NCBI GenBank assembly: GCA_041744735.1
Contig: JBGTKH010000561.1
Coordinates: 1 to 37,300, forward strand
Reading direction: 5' to 3'
Source: JBGTKH01 sp041744735
GTDB taxonomy: Bacteria; Planctomycetota; Planctomycetia; Pirellulales; Pirellulaceae
Length of the DNA stretch: 37,300 nt
Numbering within the stretch: the stretch's first letter is position 1; each line of letters begins with the position of its first letter. The notes beneath the pieces were generated by a model. The model was not told where the DNA came from and searched no databases. It saw only the letters and a program-made list of their open reading frames with translations. The position numbers were made by a program, and so were the translations under genes. Positions 1 to 7,608 of the stretch are shown here, piece after piece.

Positions 1-146
1 TCTGATCTCTGACCTCTGACCTCTGATCTCTGACCTCTGACCTCTGATCTCTGACCTCTGACCTCTGATCTCTGACCTCTGACCTCTGATCTCTTCCGTC
101 TGAACCCTGAACCCTGACCCCCGAACGCTCAACCCCCGAACCCTCA
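1..146. repeat. Heptamer-based tandem repeat inside the cyclase frame
   Basis: Positions 1-94 consist of the heptamer TCTGAYC repeated with a strict three-heptamer (21-bp) higher period: one unit ends GATC, two end GACC. About 4.4 copies of the 21-bp unit are visible and the array continues off the edge. Positions 95-146 hold decayed relatives (CTGAACC, CCGAACG, CCCTCAA types). Because 21 is divisible by three, the minus strand encodes a repeating heptapeptide RDQRSEV without a stop, in frame with the cyclase. Confidence 0.9.
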
Positions 147-1423
147 AACTGCTCGCGCAGGGCCATCATGACCATGATCGTGTCATCGACATCGGGATAG
201 AAATCATTGTGGTGTTCGAAGAACCAGCCACCGGGTTCGGCTTTGACCTTGGCGGACCAGTCGCCGCGGCGAGTGACTTCCTTATCCAATAGCCATTGCA
301 CAGCGCGACTGACGGCCGGGTCTTGAATCGAAAGCCCAGCCGCGGCCAATGACCGCAGGGCGATGGCAGTGTCCCAGACAGGCGATTTACACGGCTCCAG
401 CCGCACTGTGTCGTTCTGTTCGATCATCAGGGCTTCGAGTTGCTCGTAGCAATACTGCATTTCCGCGCTGTCGTCGCGGTAACCTAGACACTTCAGCGCG
501 ACGACGCTCCAGATGATTGGCGGGAAGATGGCTCCGAGCCCGTCGCTGTCGACGAAGCGCTGTGTCATCCACGCTTCCGCGGCCCGCAGCGCCCGGCGGC
601 GCAGTGGCTTTAGCCCGAGCCGCTCGCACCATTTCAGCGCGCCATCGACCGTGCGGAAAAAGCGCTCCCACGTAAACCAACCGCGCTGCGTTTTCAGGCC
701 CGGGCAACGCAGTTCGGGCCAGTTGTCCGGGTCGTTGATGAACAGTTCCGAGATGCCGCATTGCGGCGTCAGTTCCCGCGCCGGCCGGTGAGCCCACATG
801 ATCGACAGCGGCACCAGAATCGTGCGCGACCAGGCACTGATCTGGTATATGCTCATTGGCGACCACGCCGGCAGCAGCACCGCTTCGGGCGGCACCGCGG
901 GGCAATGGTCGTACGAGATCTGGCCCAGCAGCGCCAGGTAAAAACGTGTGAAGCTGTTCACCGCATCCGCGCCGCCGTGAGCCAGAATCGCCGCTCGCGC
1001 CCGCTGCATGTATTCGGCCTCTGGATCATGGCCGGTCAGCTTCAGCGCGAAGTATGCTTTCACGCTGCCGCTGATATCCACGCCGCCGCCCGGATACTGC
1101 GCCCAACCGCCGCCGCTCAATTGCTGCTCCACGATATACCGCGCCGCCTTGTGCGCCACCGGCGATTCCTCGCGGCCCAACCACGCCAGCAGCAAGACGT
1201 ACTCGCTCTCCAGAATCGTGTCCCCTTCTAACTCGCCGCACCAATAACCATCGGTGTGCTGCCGGTCAAGCAACCATTGGCGAGTGCGGTCGATGGCGGA
1301 TTGTAGCGCCGGCGCTAATGGCTCATCGCCGGCAGGTTGCGGAACGGCCGGTGCGACCGCTTCGTCGCATGCTGGGGTTAACAGGGGGAGCGGCTGAGTC
1401 ACTGTCACGTGGTTATCTTCCAT
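1..1423 (-). CDS. shc: Squalene-hopene cyclase, 3' end outside window
   Basis: Cyclises squalene to hopene/hopanol, the first committed step of hopanoid synthesis, at the inner membrane. No stop occurs in this frame from the ATG at 1421-1423 to the left edge, giving 474 visible residues. The N-terminal part has the typical repeat (RQWLLDRQHTDGYWCGEL, then LESEYVLLLAWLG), a QW-type repeat (GGGWAQYPGGGVDISGS) follows, and the catalytic acid motif DVDD is at residues 411-414 inside FYPDVDDTIMVMMAL. The enzyme from Alicyclobacillus has this motif at 374-377, so the length fits with a ~37-residue N-terminal extension. From residue 426 the frame reads into a degenerate then perfect tandem repeat encoding RDQRSEV. 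The C-terminal half cannot be seen, so it is unknown whether the enzyme resumes after the repeat. The gene lies downstream of a membrane glycosyltransferase on the same strand. Identity is secure; integrity is open. Confidence 0.9.
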   Translation of the reverse strand, partial: MEDNHVTVTQPLPLLTPACDEAVAPAVPQPAGDEPLAPALQSAIDRTRQWLLDRQHTDGYWCGELEGDTILESEYVLLLAWLGREESPVAHKAARYIVEQQLSGGGWAQYPGGGVDISGSVKAYFALKLTGHDPEAEYMQRARAAILAHGGADAVNSFTRFYLALLGQISYDHCPAVPPEAVLLPAWSPMSIYQISAWSRTILVPLSIMWAHRPARELTPQCGISELFINDPDNWPELRCPGLKTQRGWFTWERFFRTVDGALKWCERLGLKPLRRRALRAAEAWMTQRFVDSDGLGAIFPPIIWSVVALKCLGYRDDSAEMQYCYEQLEALMIEQNDTVRLEPCKSPVWDTAIALRSLAAAGLSIQDPAVSRAVQWLLDKEVTRRGDWSAKVKAEPGGWFFEHHNDFYPDVDDTIMVMMALREQFEGSGVERSGVRVQGSDGRDQRSEVRDQRSEVRDQRSEVRDQRSEVRDQ

Positions 1424-1530
1424 TGCAATTTGCAGATCATCCATGACACACGGCCGAATACGACGATATCCGGCGCCAAGTTAGGCGATTCGATACCTCG
1501 ATTCAAGATCAATCGCGAGAGCAAAGGGGC

Positions 1531-1609
1531 CGGGAGTCTTTTTCAGTTTCGGCGGCAGTCGCTTGGTGTTACAGAGGCTCGATTCCGCCGAAACTGAAAA
1601 AGACTCCCG
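1531..1609. repeat. Perfect 25-bp inverted repeat, MITE/REP-like
   Basis: Left arm 1531-1555 begins CGGGAGTCTTTTTCAG; right arm 1585-1609 is its exact reverse complement, with a 29-bp centre. Similarity continues imperfectly outward (GGGG on both flanks). It lies between two minus-strand genes, so it could also end transcription of the upstream glycosyltransferase gene. The length and perfection of the arms fit a small mobile or REP-type element better than a simple terminator. Confidence 0.75.
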
Positions 1610-1644
1610 ACCCCGTTCCCTTGGCCGCGTGCTACGCGGACACT

Positions 1645-4020
1645 TTAACGAACATCCGGCGCGACTCCCACCACTTCGAAGACTTCACCTTTGATGTCGC
1701 CGTCTTGATTGGCATAGGCCCGTACGATTCGCAGTATGCCTTGATCCTTTGTCAATTCCGCGCGGACCAGCGCCGGGGTCACATAATCGGTGAATCCATA
1801 ATTGCCGGGACTGCGGTAACGATCGATCTCGCTCCATTGAATGTAGATGTGTGAGACTCGCAGTTCACGCAGCTTGGCGGTCCTCACGTCTTTGCTGTGG
1901 CCCTTCATCAATTGCTCGAACAGGCAGTCGTCGAAGCATGTGTTGTAGAGTGCCGGCACTTCCAAGTCGAAGGGCTGCGCGTCGCCGACAAGTAAGACGC
2001 GGTAGCCGTCTGGTACGTGCTGATTTAGGTAACGGTGCGCGGGATTGATGCGCGAAATTTCGTCTTCGTCGTCCGGGACGTCGAGCCGCAACTGGTCCAG
2101 CGACACCAGATAGCGGTTGTCGCCTGTCGCCGGTGATGCAATGACGAAGAAATTCGCCACCAGTCCCCAAAACAAAACTCCCACGAGCACGTGCCGCCAC
2201 AGCCGCGCGGTGGTCCACGTTGCACCGATGCCGGCGAGCAACGCGACGATCGGCAGCGCGGGCACCCAAAAACGCTCGATGCGATGCGTTAGCAGCCACC
2301 ATGCGGCCAGTCCGTAGACAAACATGCACAGCAGCACCAGCACCAACCGCCGTTGCCGCGGTATGAACAAAGCGAGAGCAGCCAACGGCCAAAGAATCGG
2401 ACTGAGCAGTTGGCTCCGCCACGCAACAATCGCCAGCGAATCGCCCAGTTGTGCCGACGAGTAGCGCTGGCCCGCTGCATCGCGCGGCACGGCGTGGGCG
2501 CGTTGCCATTGCTGGTTCTTCTCCGGCGTGCGCGATTTGCCGTCGAAAAGTTCGTAGAGCAGCGGGTAGGTCGGATTGCCAGTCAGCACCCAATTTTTCC
2601 CAAACCACAATCCGCAGCCGACCACGACGGCCAGCAGAAATATGCCCGCCGGCCGCCAATCAAATCCGCGACGGCCAAACAGCAGCCACGCCACCAGCGG
2701 CAGAACAACAAAGAGCACCGCGGGATACTTGCACGCCACTGCGGCACCGGCCAGGAAACCGGCGAGGAGGAGGTGGTGGGGAGAGAGGGAGAGGGGGAGC
2801 GAGGGAGAGGCGGAGTTATTGGATGGCTGTTGACTTTGCGGCGCCGATGTGTGCTCTTTGCTAGCCCCTCTCTCTCGCGACCAGATCAGTACGGCGTAGA
2901 CCGACAGCAATAGATAGAACGCCGACGCGCCTTCGTTCAGGCCACTGATCGAAACCATCGCGACCCACGGGATCGAGATGTAGACCAGCGCGGCGACGAC
3001 GCCGGCGGTTGTCGAGCAGAAACGCCGTCCCGCCGCGAATAGACCCAGCGCGGTCAGCAGGGAAAAGCCACCCATGACCGTTTTGCCCGCCATTGCTCCC
3101 CACCACCAATCGCGCTCTCCCGGCATGATGACCATCGCCAGCAGCGCGTGCATCTCGGCGCCCAACGGCATGTTGCCGTAGACGTTGTGCGGCAGGAAGT
3201 CGATGCGTCCCTGCTGATACCATTCCTTCGGCACTTGCAAGTGATACTCGCGCACGTCGAAATCTCGCGGCGGCAACATGCTGCCCAGCAAGATGACCAA
3301 CACAAATGGCAAGCCGAGCCACAACGCGCCGCGCGGCAGCCAATCGCGCTGCGCTGGCGCTGGGGTCTTCTCCTCTCTCGTCGTAAACTCGTGCCACGTT
3401 CGAGTCCATCGCCACGCGCCAATTGCCACGAGCGCGACGGCTGGCACCGCGAACAGCAACGGTTGCCTGAGTCCACCCAACAATCCAACAGCGAGCGTCC
3501 ACAGCGACAACACGTTAAGCCCTACTCCCATCGCAAACACGAACGCTTCGAGCCGCGATAAGCCGCGCTGGGCACCAACCAACTCCATCAGCAAACGGCC
3601 CGCGACATACGCCCAGGCCCAAATTACCGCCGCGACCGTCAGCACCGGCGCGCGATCCAGCAGATGGAAATTCGCCACGCTGCCGTCGAACCAGGACGCC
3701 ACTAACTTTTCGGGAATGAACAGCAGCAGCAAATACGTCAGACGATTCTTGCCGGGTTCATCGCCGCTGCTCGTGTAGAAGATCCACAAGTACGAAAGCA
3801 GCGTCGCCAGAAACGCGACGATGAACCACGCGACCTGCGGCTGCTTCGCTGCGTTTGCTAAATTGGCCGCGGCTGATGTCGCTGGTGCGCGAAGATTCCG
3901 CGGTTCGACGCGGGAAGCGGGTTGCTGTACTTTGTTTCGACGTTTCGCCACGCGCGCCGTGCCTTCGCTGGGTGGGAGTGACGCCTGACGTGTGCCTTCC
4001 CTTGAGCTATGATTGAGCAA
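1645..4020 (-). CDS. GT-C membrane glycosyltransferase (family 39-like)
   Basis: Large polytopic inner-membrane protein, 791 residues from a TTG at 4018-4020; a GTG at 3949-3951 (start of VAKRRNK) is an equally possible start because the first 23 residues look non-native. Hydrophobic segments begin near residue 62 (VAWFIVAFLATLLSYLWIF) and recur through the protein. The first large extracytoplasmic loop holds PPRDFDVREYHLQVPKEW (about 250-267), the acidic D-x-YHL-x-x-PK type signature seen in PMT/ArnT-like enzymes that take sugars from polyprenyl-phosphate donors. A soluble C-terminal part follows. A hydrophilic Ser/Pro/Gln-rich insertion lies near residues 383-420. Donor and acceptor cannot be inferred. 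Divergent from the aldolase gene at 4113 and upstream of the hopanoid gene, which may hint at envelope work, but this is only positional. Confidence 0.8.
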   Translation of the reverse strand: MLNHSSREGTRQASLPPSEGTARVAKRRNKVQQPASRVEPRNLRAPATSAAANLANAAKQPQVAWFIVAFLATLLSYLWIFYTSSGDEPGKNRLTYLLLLFIPEKLVASWFDGSVANFHLLDRAPVLTVAAVIWAWAYVAGRLLMELVGAQRGLSRLEAFVFAMGVGLNVLSLWTLAVGLLGGLRQPLLFAVPAVALVAIGAWRWTRTWHEFTTREEKTPAPAQRDWLPRGALWLGLPFVLVILLGSMLPPRDFDVREYHLQVPKEWYQQGRIDFLPHNVYGNMPLGAEMHALLAMVIMPGERDWWWGAMAGKTVMGGFSLLTALGLFAAGRRFCSTTAGVVAALVYISIPWVAMVSISGLNEGASAFYLLLSVYAVLIWSRERGASKEHTSAPQSQQPSNNSASPSLPLSLSPHHLLLAGFLAGAAVACKYPAVLFVVLPLVAWLLFGRRGFDWRPAGIFLLAVVVGCGLWFGKNWVLTGNPTYPLLYELFDGKSRTPEKNQQWQRAHAVPRDAAGQRYSSAQLGDSLAIVAWRSQLLSPILWPLAALALFIPRQRRLVLVLLCMFVYGLAAWWLLTHRIERFWVPALPIVALLAGIGATWTTARLWRHVLVGVLFWGLVANFFVIASPATGDNRYLVSLDQLRLDVPDDEDEISRINPAHRYLNQHVPDGYRVLLVGDAQPFDLEVPALYNTCFDDCLFEQLMKGHSKDVRTAKLRELRVSHIYIQWSEIDRYRSPGNYGFTDYVTPALVRAELTKDQGILRIVRAYANQDGDIKGEVFEVVGVAPDVR
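2764..2816. repeat. Purine-rich low-complexity tract within the glycosyltransferase gene
   Basis: The plus strand is almost pure G/A here (GAGGAGG, GGGAGAGAGGGAGAGGGG and similar). The minus strand encodes a Ser/Pro/Leu-rich stretch (SPSLPLSLSPHH) directly after a polar segment rich in Gln, Ser and Asn. It looks like a simple-sequence expansion tolerated in an interhelical loop. Confidence 0.6.
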
Positions 4021-4112
4021 GCAACACGGCGGGCCGTGCGGGTTGTGCCCATTCTATCGGGCCTGACGCGCCGGCGGCAGTAGCCGCAGAACCCACCCCA
4101 CCAAGAGACGAC

Positions 4113-5129
4113 ATGCCTCAGCACGAACGACTGCGCGGGATTTTCACTCCCAACATTGTGCCGCTCGACGAGCGCGGCGACATCAACGAGCGCGAAACGC
4201 GGCGGTACGTCGACTGGCTGATCGAGCGCGGCGTGCACGGACTGTACCCGAACGGCTCGACCGGCGAGTTCACGCGGTTTACGGCCGAAGAGCGGCGGCG
4301 GATCATCGAAATCATCGCCGATCAAAACCGCGGCCGCGTGCCAATCCTGGCCGGCGCGGCGGAGGCCAACACACGAGAGACGATCGACGCTTGCGAGCAC
4401 TACCACAAGCTGGGCGTGCGGGCCGTGGCCATCGTGTCGCCCTTCTATTACAAGCTCAGTCCAGCCGGCGTGTATGCCTATTTTAAAGAGATCGCCGACA
4501 ACTCGCCGGTCGATGTCACGTTGTACAACATCCCCATGTTTGCTTCGCCGATCGACGTGCCGACGGTCCAGCGGTTGGCGGAAGAGTGTCCGCGCGTCGT
4601 GGCCATCAAGGATTCGTCGGGCGATCTGCCGCACATGATGCGAATGATCGCCGCGGTGAGGCCCGTGCGGCCTGACTTCAGCTTCTTAACCGGCTGGGAT
4701 GCGGCGCTGGTGCCGTTGTTGCTGGTGGGCTGCGACGGCGGCACTAACGCCACGAGCGGCATCGTCCCCGAGATCACGCGGAAACTGTACGACCTGACCA
4801 TTGCGCGGAAGCTGGACGAGGCACTCGATCTGCAATACCGCCTGTTGAAACTGTTCGACGCGATGCTTTACTCGGCCGAGTTCCCCGACGGCTTTCGCGC
4901 CGCGCTGAAACTGCGCGGCATCAATACCGGCGCGGGCCGACTGCCCAAATCGGCCGTGCAGCAGATCGAACTCGGCAAGCTCAGCGACCAACTCCAATGC
5001 CTGCTGGCCGCCGAAGGATTCACCGACGAGCCGGTCGGAGGCTGCCCTGTCGTCCAGTCTGTCGATAACGAACAGATCGCCCGCATCGTGCAAAACGTGG
5101 TCGGCGAGTTGAAGAAGCGAGGCTTTTGA
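4113..5129 (+). CDS. DapA/NanA-family class I aldolase
   Basis: Cytoplasmic TIM-barrel lyase of the dihydrodipicolinate synthase/N-acetylneuraminate lyase family, 338 residues. Visible signatures: NGSTGEF (47-53, carboxylate-binding loop), Tyr138 in TLYNIP, and Schiff-base Lys166 in AIKDSSGD, with GWDAALVP later. The GSTGE form is closer to sialic acid lyase and keto-sugar acid aldolases than to the GTTGE of typical lysine-pathway DapA, so the substrate is left open. The protein is about 40 residues longer than usual: a C-terminal tail from about 298 (EGFTDEPVGGCPVVQSV onward) is extra. Start ATG 4113 has only a weak purine-rich stretch (AAGAGACG) before it. Convergent with the next gene. Confidence 0.85.
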   Translation: MPQHERLRGIFTPNIVPLDERGDINERETRRYVDWLIERGVHGLYPNGSTGEFTRFTAEERRRIIEIIADQNRGRVPILAGAAEANTRETIDACEHYHKLGVRAVAIVSPFYYKLSPAGVYAYFKEIADNSPVDVTLYNIPMFASPIDVPTVQRLAEECPRVVAIKDSSGDLPHMMRMIAAVRPVRPDFSFLTGWDAALVPLLLVGCDGGTNATSGIVPEITRKLYDLTIARKLDEALDLQYRLLKLFDAMLYSAEFPDGFRAALKLRGINTGAGRLPKSAVQQIELGKLSDQLQCLLAAEGFTDEPVGGCPVVQSVDNEQIARIVQNVVGELKKRGF

Positions 5130-5218
5130 CATTTTTGATTTTCGATTGCCGATTTTCGATTGATCGCGCTTTGTCGGCCAACTCAATCGCAAATCAAAAA
5201 TCAAAAATCGAAAATTAC
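5130..5218. terminator. AT-rich inverted repeat between convergent genes
   Basis: The 90 bp between two convergent stops contain ATTTTTGATTTTCGATTG on the left and its near reverse complement (CAATCGCAAATCAAAAATC) on the right. Folded, this gives a long AU-rich hairpin with U-tracts on both strands, a plausible bidirectional terminator. The repeated GATTTTCGATT words also resemble the short microrepeats elsewhere in the window. Confidence 0.6.
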
Positions 5219-5219
5219 T

Positions 5220-5687
5220 TCACGGCGTGATAAATCGCAGAATGTTGCGCAAGTGCTGGCCGGTCACGTACAGCTTCGGTTGCCCGATGATGCCGTGCCC
5301 GACGTGGTATTTGCTGGGCAGCGCTTCGACCGGCGCGGCGGGCCGATAAACGATGGTTGGCTGCCGACCGGCAGGTGGCAAGAACGTCGTCTGCGGTTGC
5401 GGTACGCCGCCACACCCGCCCGCGTAATGCAACGTCTGGCCGGAGCTGAGCGTGGCGGGGCTGAGCGTAATCGGCGACTGTGCGGAGTGGACTTGACCAC
5501 TTGACGGAACCGGCTGGTAGTACTGCACAGCAGAGTTCTGCGGCGTGTTCGTTCCATAGGCCGCAGTGTACGGACTGTAGTTCGACACATACTGCGCGGG
5601 CAGCACCACCGGCGAATAACTCTGGGCCTCCGCCGTCATGCTCCATCCCAGCACCAACAACGCACCATACATCACGTTGGTCTTCAT
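5220..5687 (-). CDS. Small secreted protein, unrecognised
   Basis: 155 residues from ATG 5685-5687, chosen because it opens a signal peptide (MKTNVMYGALLVLGWSMTAEA, likely cut before QSYSP) and is preceded by GGAAAGG at proper spacing; a longer upstream frame is not supported. The mature part is rich in Tyr, Ser, Pro and Gln with low-complexity character (SNYSPYTAAYGTN, VQYYQPVPSSGQ), then a Pro-rich stretch, and ends in HGIIGQPKLYVTGQHLRN followed by ILRFITP. That ending is ordered-looking and differs from the rest; I have the impression that similar endings recur in planctomycete exported proteins. Probably periplasmic or surface-located. No function can be assigned. Confidence 0.75.
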   Translation of the reverse strand: MKTNVMYGALLVLGWSMTAEAQSYSPVVLPAQYVSNYSPYTAAYGTNTPQNSAVQYYQPVPSSGQVHSAQSPITLSPATLSSGQTLHYAGGCGGVPQPQTTFLPPAGRQPTIVYRPAAPVEALPSKYHVGHGIIGQPKLYVTGQHLRNILRFITP

Positions 5688-5937
5688 CGGACACCTTTCC
5701 TTTCCGGACTCTGCGGTGAAAACTCCCGCCGCATAAACGGATTGCAAGCGCCATGCCGATGAGCGCGGTCGGGCGAGGGTTATCACGACGGGGCGGCTGG
5801 CGCGAATCTGCCGCCGCGTGCATAAAGCGTTGCAGCAACGGCTCGTGAGGGTGTCAAAGCGATCCGCTAGCGGGACGCAGATAGATTTGAAAAACGCGCT
5901 CTCAGCAAACGGTCCAGAAACTTAGCGATTGTAAGAT

Positions 5938-7515
5938 TTACACTCGCCGGCCCAGCAGCAGCAGGCAAACGAGCATGGCCACGATTCCTAGCGGCAGCAG
6001 CAGCCACGGCGATACGCCCATGCCCACCGGCAGCGTACCACATACGATCGCAATCGCTGCGACCAGCAGCGCATAAGGCAACTGAGTCCAGACGTGTGCG
6101 ACGTGATCACAGCCGCTGCATTGCGACGACAGAATCGTCGTATCCGAGATGGGCGAACAATGGTCGCCAAAAATTGCGCCCGCCAGCACGCTGCCGATGC
6201 TGGCAACCAACAAAGGGTCGGACGAACTAACGCCTGCGCCTGTCGCTGCGAGCATGTGGTACGTGACGTTGATCACCAACGGCATCAAGATGGCCATCGT
6301 GCCCCAACTTGTACCCGTCGCGAATGCGACACCTGCTGCGGCCAGAAACACAATCGTAGGCATCCACCGCACGGCCACGGATTGGCGAATGAGTTCTCCC
6401 ACGTAGCCTCCCGTGTTGAGTTGACCGGGCTCGCGGCCGGTCATGGCCGACAAGGTCCAGGCCAGCCACAGGATCGTGAGTGCCAGCAGCATGTGCTGGG
6501 CGCCCTCGAAAGCCGCGGCACGGATTTCGTCGAGCTTCAGAATTCGCTGAGTCCAGGTTAAAAACACAGCAGTGCCTAGCCCGGCGAGCGATCCATACAC
6601 AAGTGCCAAGTACGAGTCGCCGCTGCCAAAGGCGTTGAACCAGGTGGGTTCGATCTCCGGATCAGCACGCACCGCTTCTCGGCCGGTCACCAATAGTAAC
6701 GCGACCAGTACAACAACCGCGACAAACACCGGCAGCAATGCGTTGTACCAGCGATGAGGGACGTCAATGTTCGCTGCCGACGCCGCGCTTGACCGCAATG
6801 GTTCAAGCGCGTTCGCTGCACGGCGTTCGGCGGCCAACATGGGCCCGAAGTCTCGCCCCGTAATCGCGACGAGCGGAATAAACAGCAGCGCTAACAAAAC
6901 ATAGAAACGGAACGGTATCGAGGCAATGAATAGATTGAATCCGTCAGTCGGCGGCCCAACGAACTGGAGCCCCACGAGTCCTTCATTGATGAAGCCGATC
7001 TCTGTGGCGATCCAAGTCGAAACAAGCGCTAGCCCCGCTACCGGTGCAGCCGTCGAGTCGACCAAGTAGGCCAGCTTCTCGCGCGAGATGCGCAGCTTGT
7101 CGGTCAGCGGCCTCATCGTTGGTCCCAAGAGCAACGAGTTGGCATAATCGTCGAAGAATACGATCAGTCCCAGCAGCCACGTGACCAATTGCCCGCCGCG
7201 CCGCGTCCGTGCCAACGGTCCAAGCGCATCCACGACCCCATGCATGCCGCCCGAGCGAAAGATCACACCCACCATCGCGCCCATCAGCAGCGTGAAAGCA
7301 AATACGCGCAAATGATCTTCGTCCTTGAGACTCGCCCAAAGATGAATCTCGAACATCGCACCGATCGCCGTGATCGGATTCCATTTTGCAAGAATCAGCG
7401 CTCCAGCGAACACCCCGATCAACAACGGCACAATCACGCGCCGCGTGGCAATCGCCAGCACAATCGCCAACAGCGGCGGCATTAGACTCAACCAGCCATA
7501 GGGATGCTCGGGCAT
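5938..7515 (-). CDS. Na+/H+ antiporter, NhaC family
   Basis: Polytopic inner-membrane protein, 525 residues, that would exchange Na+ for H+ (some relatives exchange organic acids or amino acids). Seen: hydrophobic segments from residue 10 on, SGGMHGVVDALG (88-99), the charged membrane motif FFDDYANSLLLGPTMRPL (120-137) and the late motif GDHCSPISDTTILSSQ (450-465), all typical of NhaC-type antiporters. Start ATG 7513-7515 begins MPEHPYGWLSLMPPLLA; its Shine-Dalgarno is poor. It lies downstream of the histidine kinase gene on the same strand, about 90 bp away across a heptamer microrepeat, so cotranscription is possible but unproven. Confidence 0.9.
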   Translation of the reverse strand: MPEHPYGWLSLMPPLLAIVLAIATRRVIVPLLIGVFAGALILAKWNPITAIGAMFEIHLWASLKDEDHLRVFAFTLLMGAMVGVIFRSGGMHGVVDALGPLARTRRGGQLVTWLLGLIVFFDDYANSLLLGPTMRPLTDKLRISREKLAYLVDSTAAPVAGLALVSTWIATEIGFINEGLVGLQFVGPPTDGFNLFIASIPFRFYVLLALLFIPLVAITGRDFGPMLAAERRAANALEPLRSSAASAANIDVPHRWYNALLPVFVAVVVLVALLLVTGREAVRADPEIEPTWFNAFGSGDSYLALVYGSLAGLGTAVFLTWTQRILKLDEIRAAAFEGAQHMLLALTILWLAWTLSAMTGREPGQLNTGGYVGELIRQSVAVRWMPTIVFLAAAGVAFATGTSWGTMAILMPLVINVTYHMLAATGAGVSSSDPLLVASIGSVLAGAIFGDHCSPISDTTILSSQCSGCDHVAHVWTQLPYALLVAAIAIVCGTLPVGMGVSPWLLLPLGIVAMLVCLLLLGRRV

Positions 7516-7539
7516 GAGTCACGGGAGAATGACGAAGTA

Positions 7540-7602
7540 ATTACGAATTACGAATTACGAAATGCAAATGACAAATGACAAATGACAAGTGACAAGTGAC
7601 CA
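7540..7602. repeat. Two adjacent heptamer microrepeats
   Basis: Three copies of ATTACGA (7540-7560) are followed by copies of ATGACAA/GTGACAA (7568-7602, five units with drift). Both have a period of exactly seven, like the array at 1-94, but with unrelated unit sequences. They fill the gap between the histidine kinase stop and the antiporter start. Confidence 0.85.
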
Positions 7603-7608
7603 ACACAG

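Noticed and set aside
1..94. Possible CRISPR or telomere-like array
   Set aside because: Units are directly adjacent heptamers without spacers, and the array is in frame with the cyclase.
387..905. 172-codon minus-strand frame in the cyclase region
   Set aside because: Out of frame with the cyclase, whose motifs are clear in the other frame.
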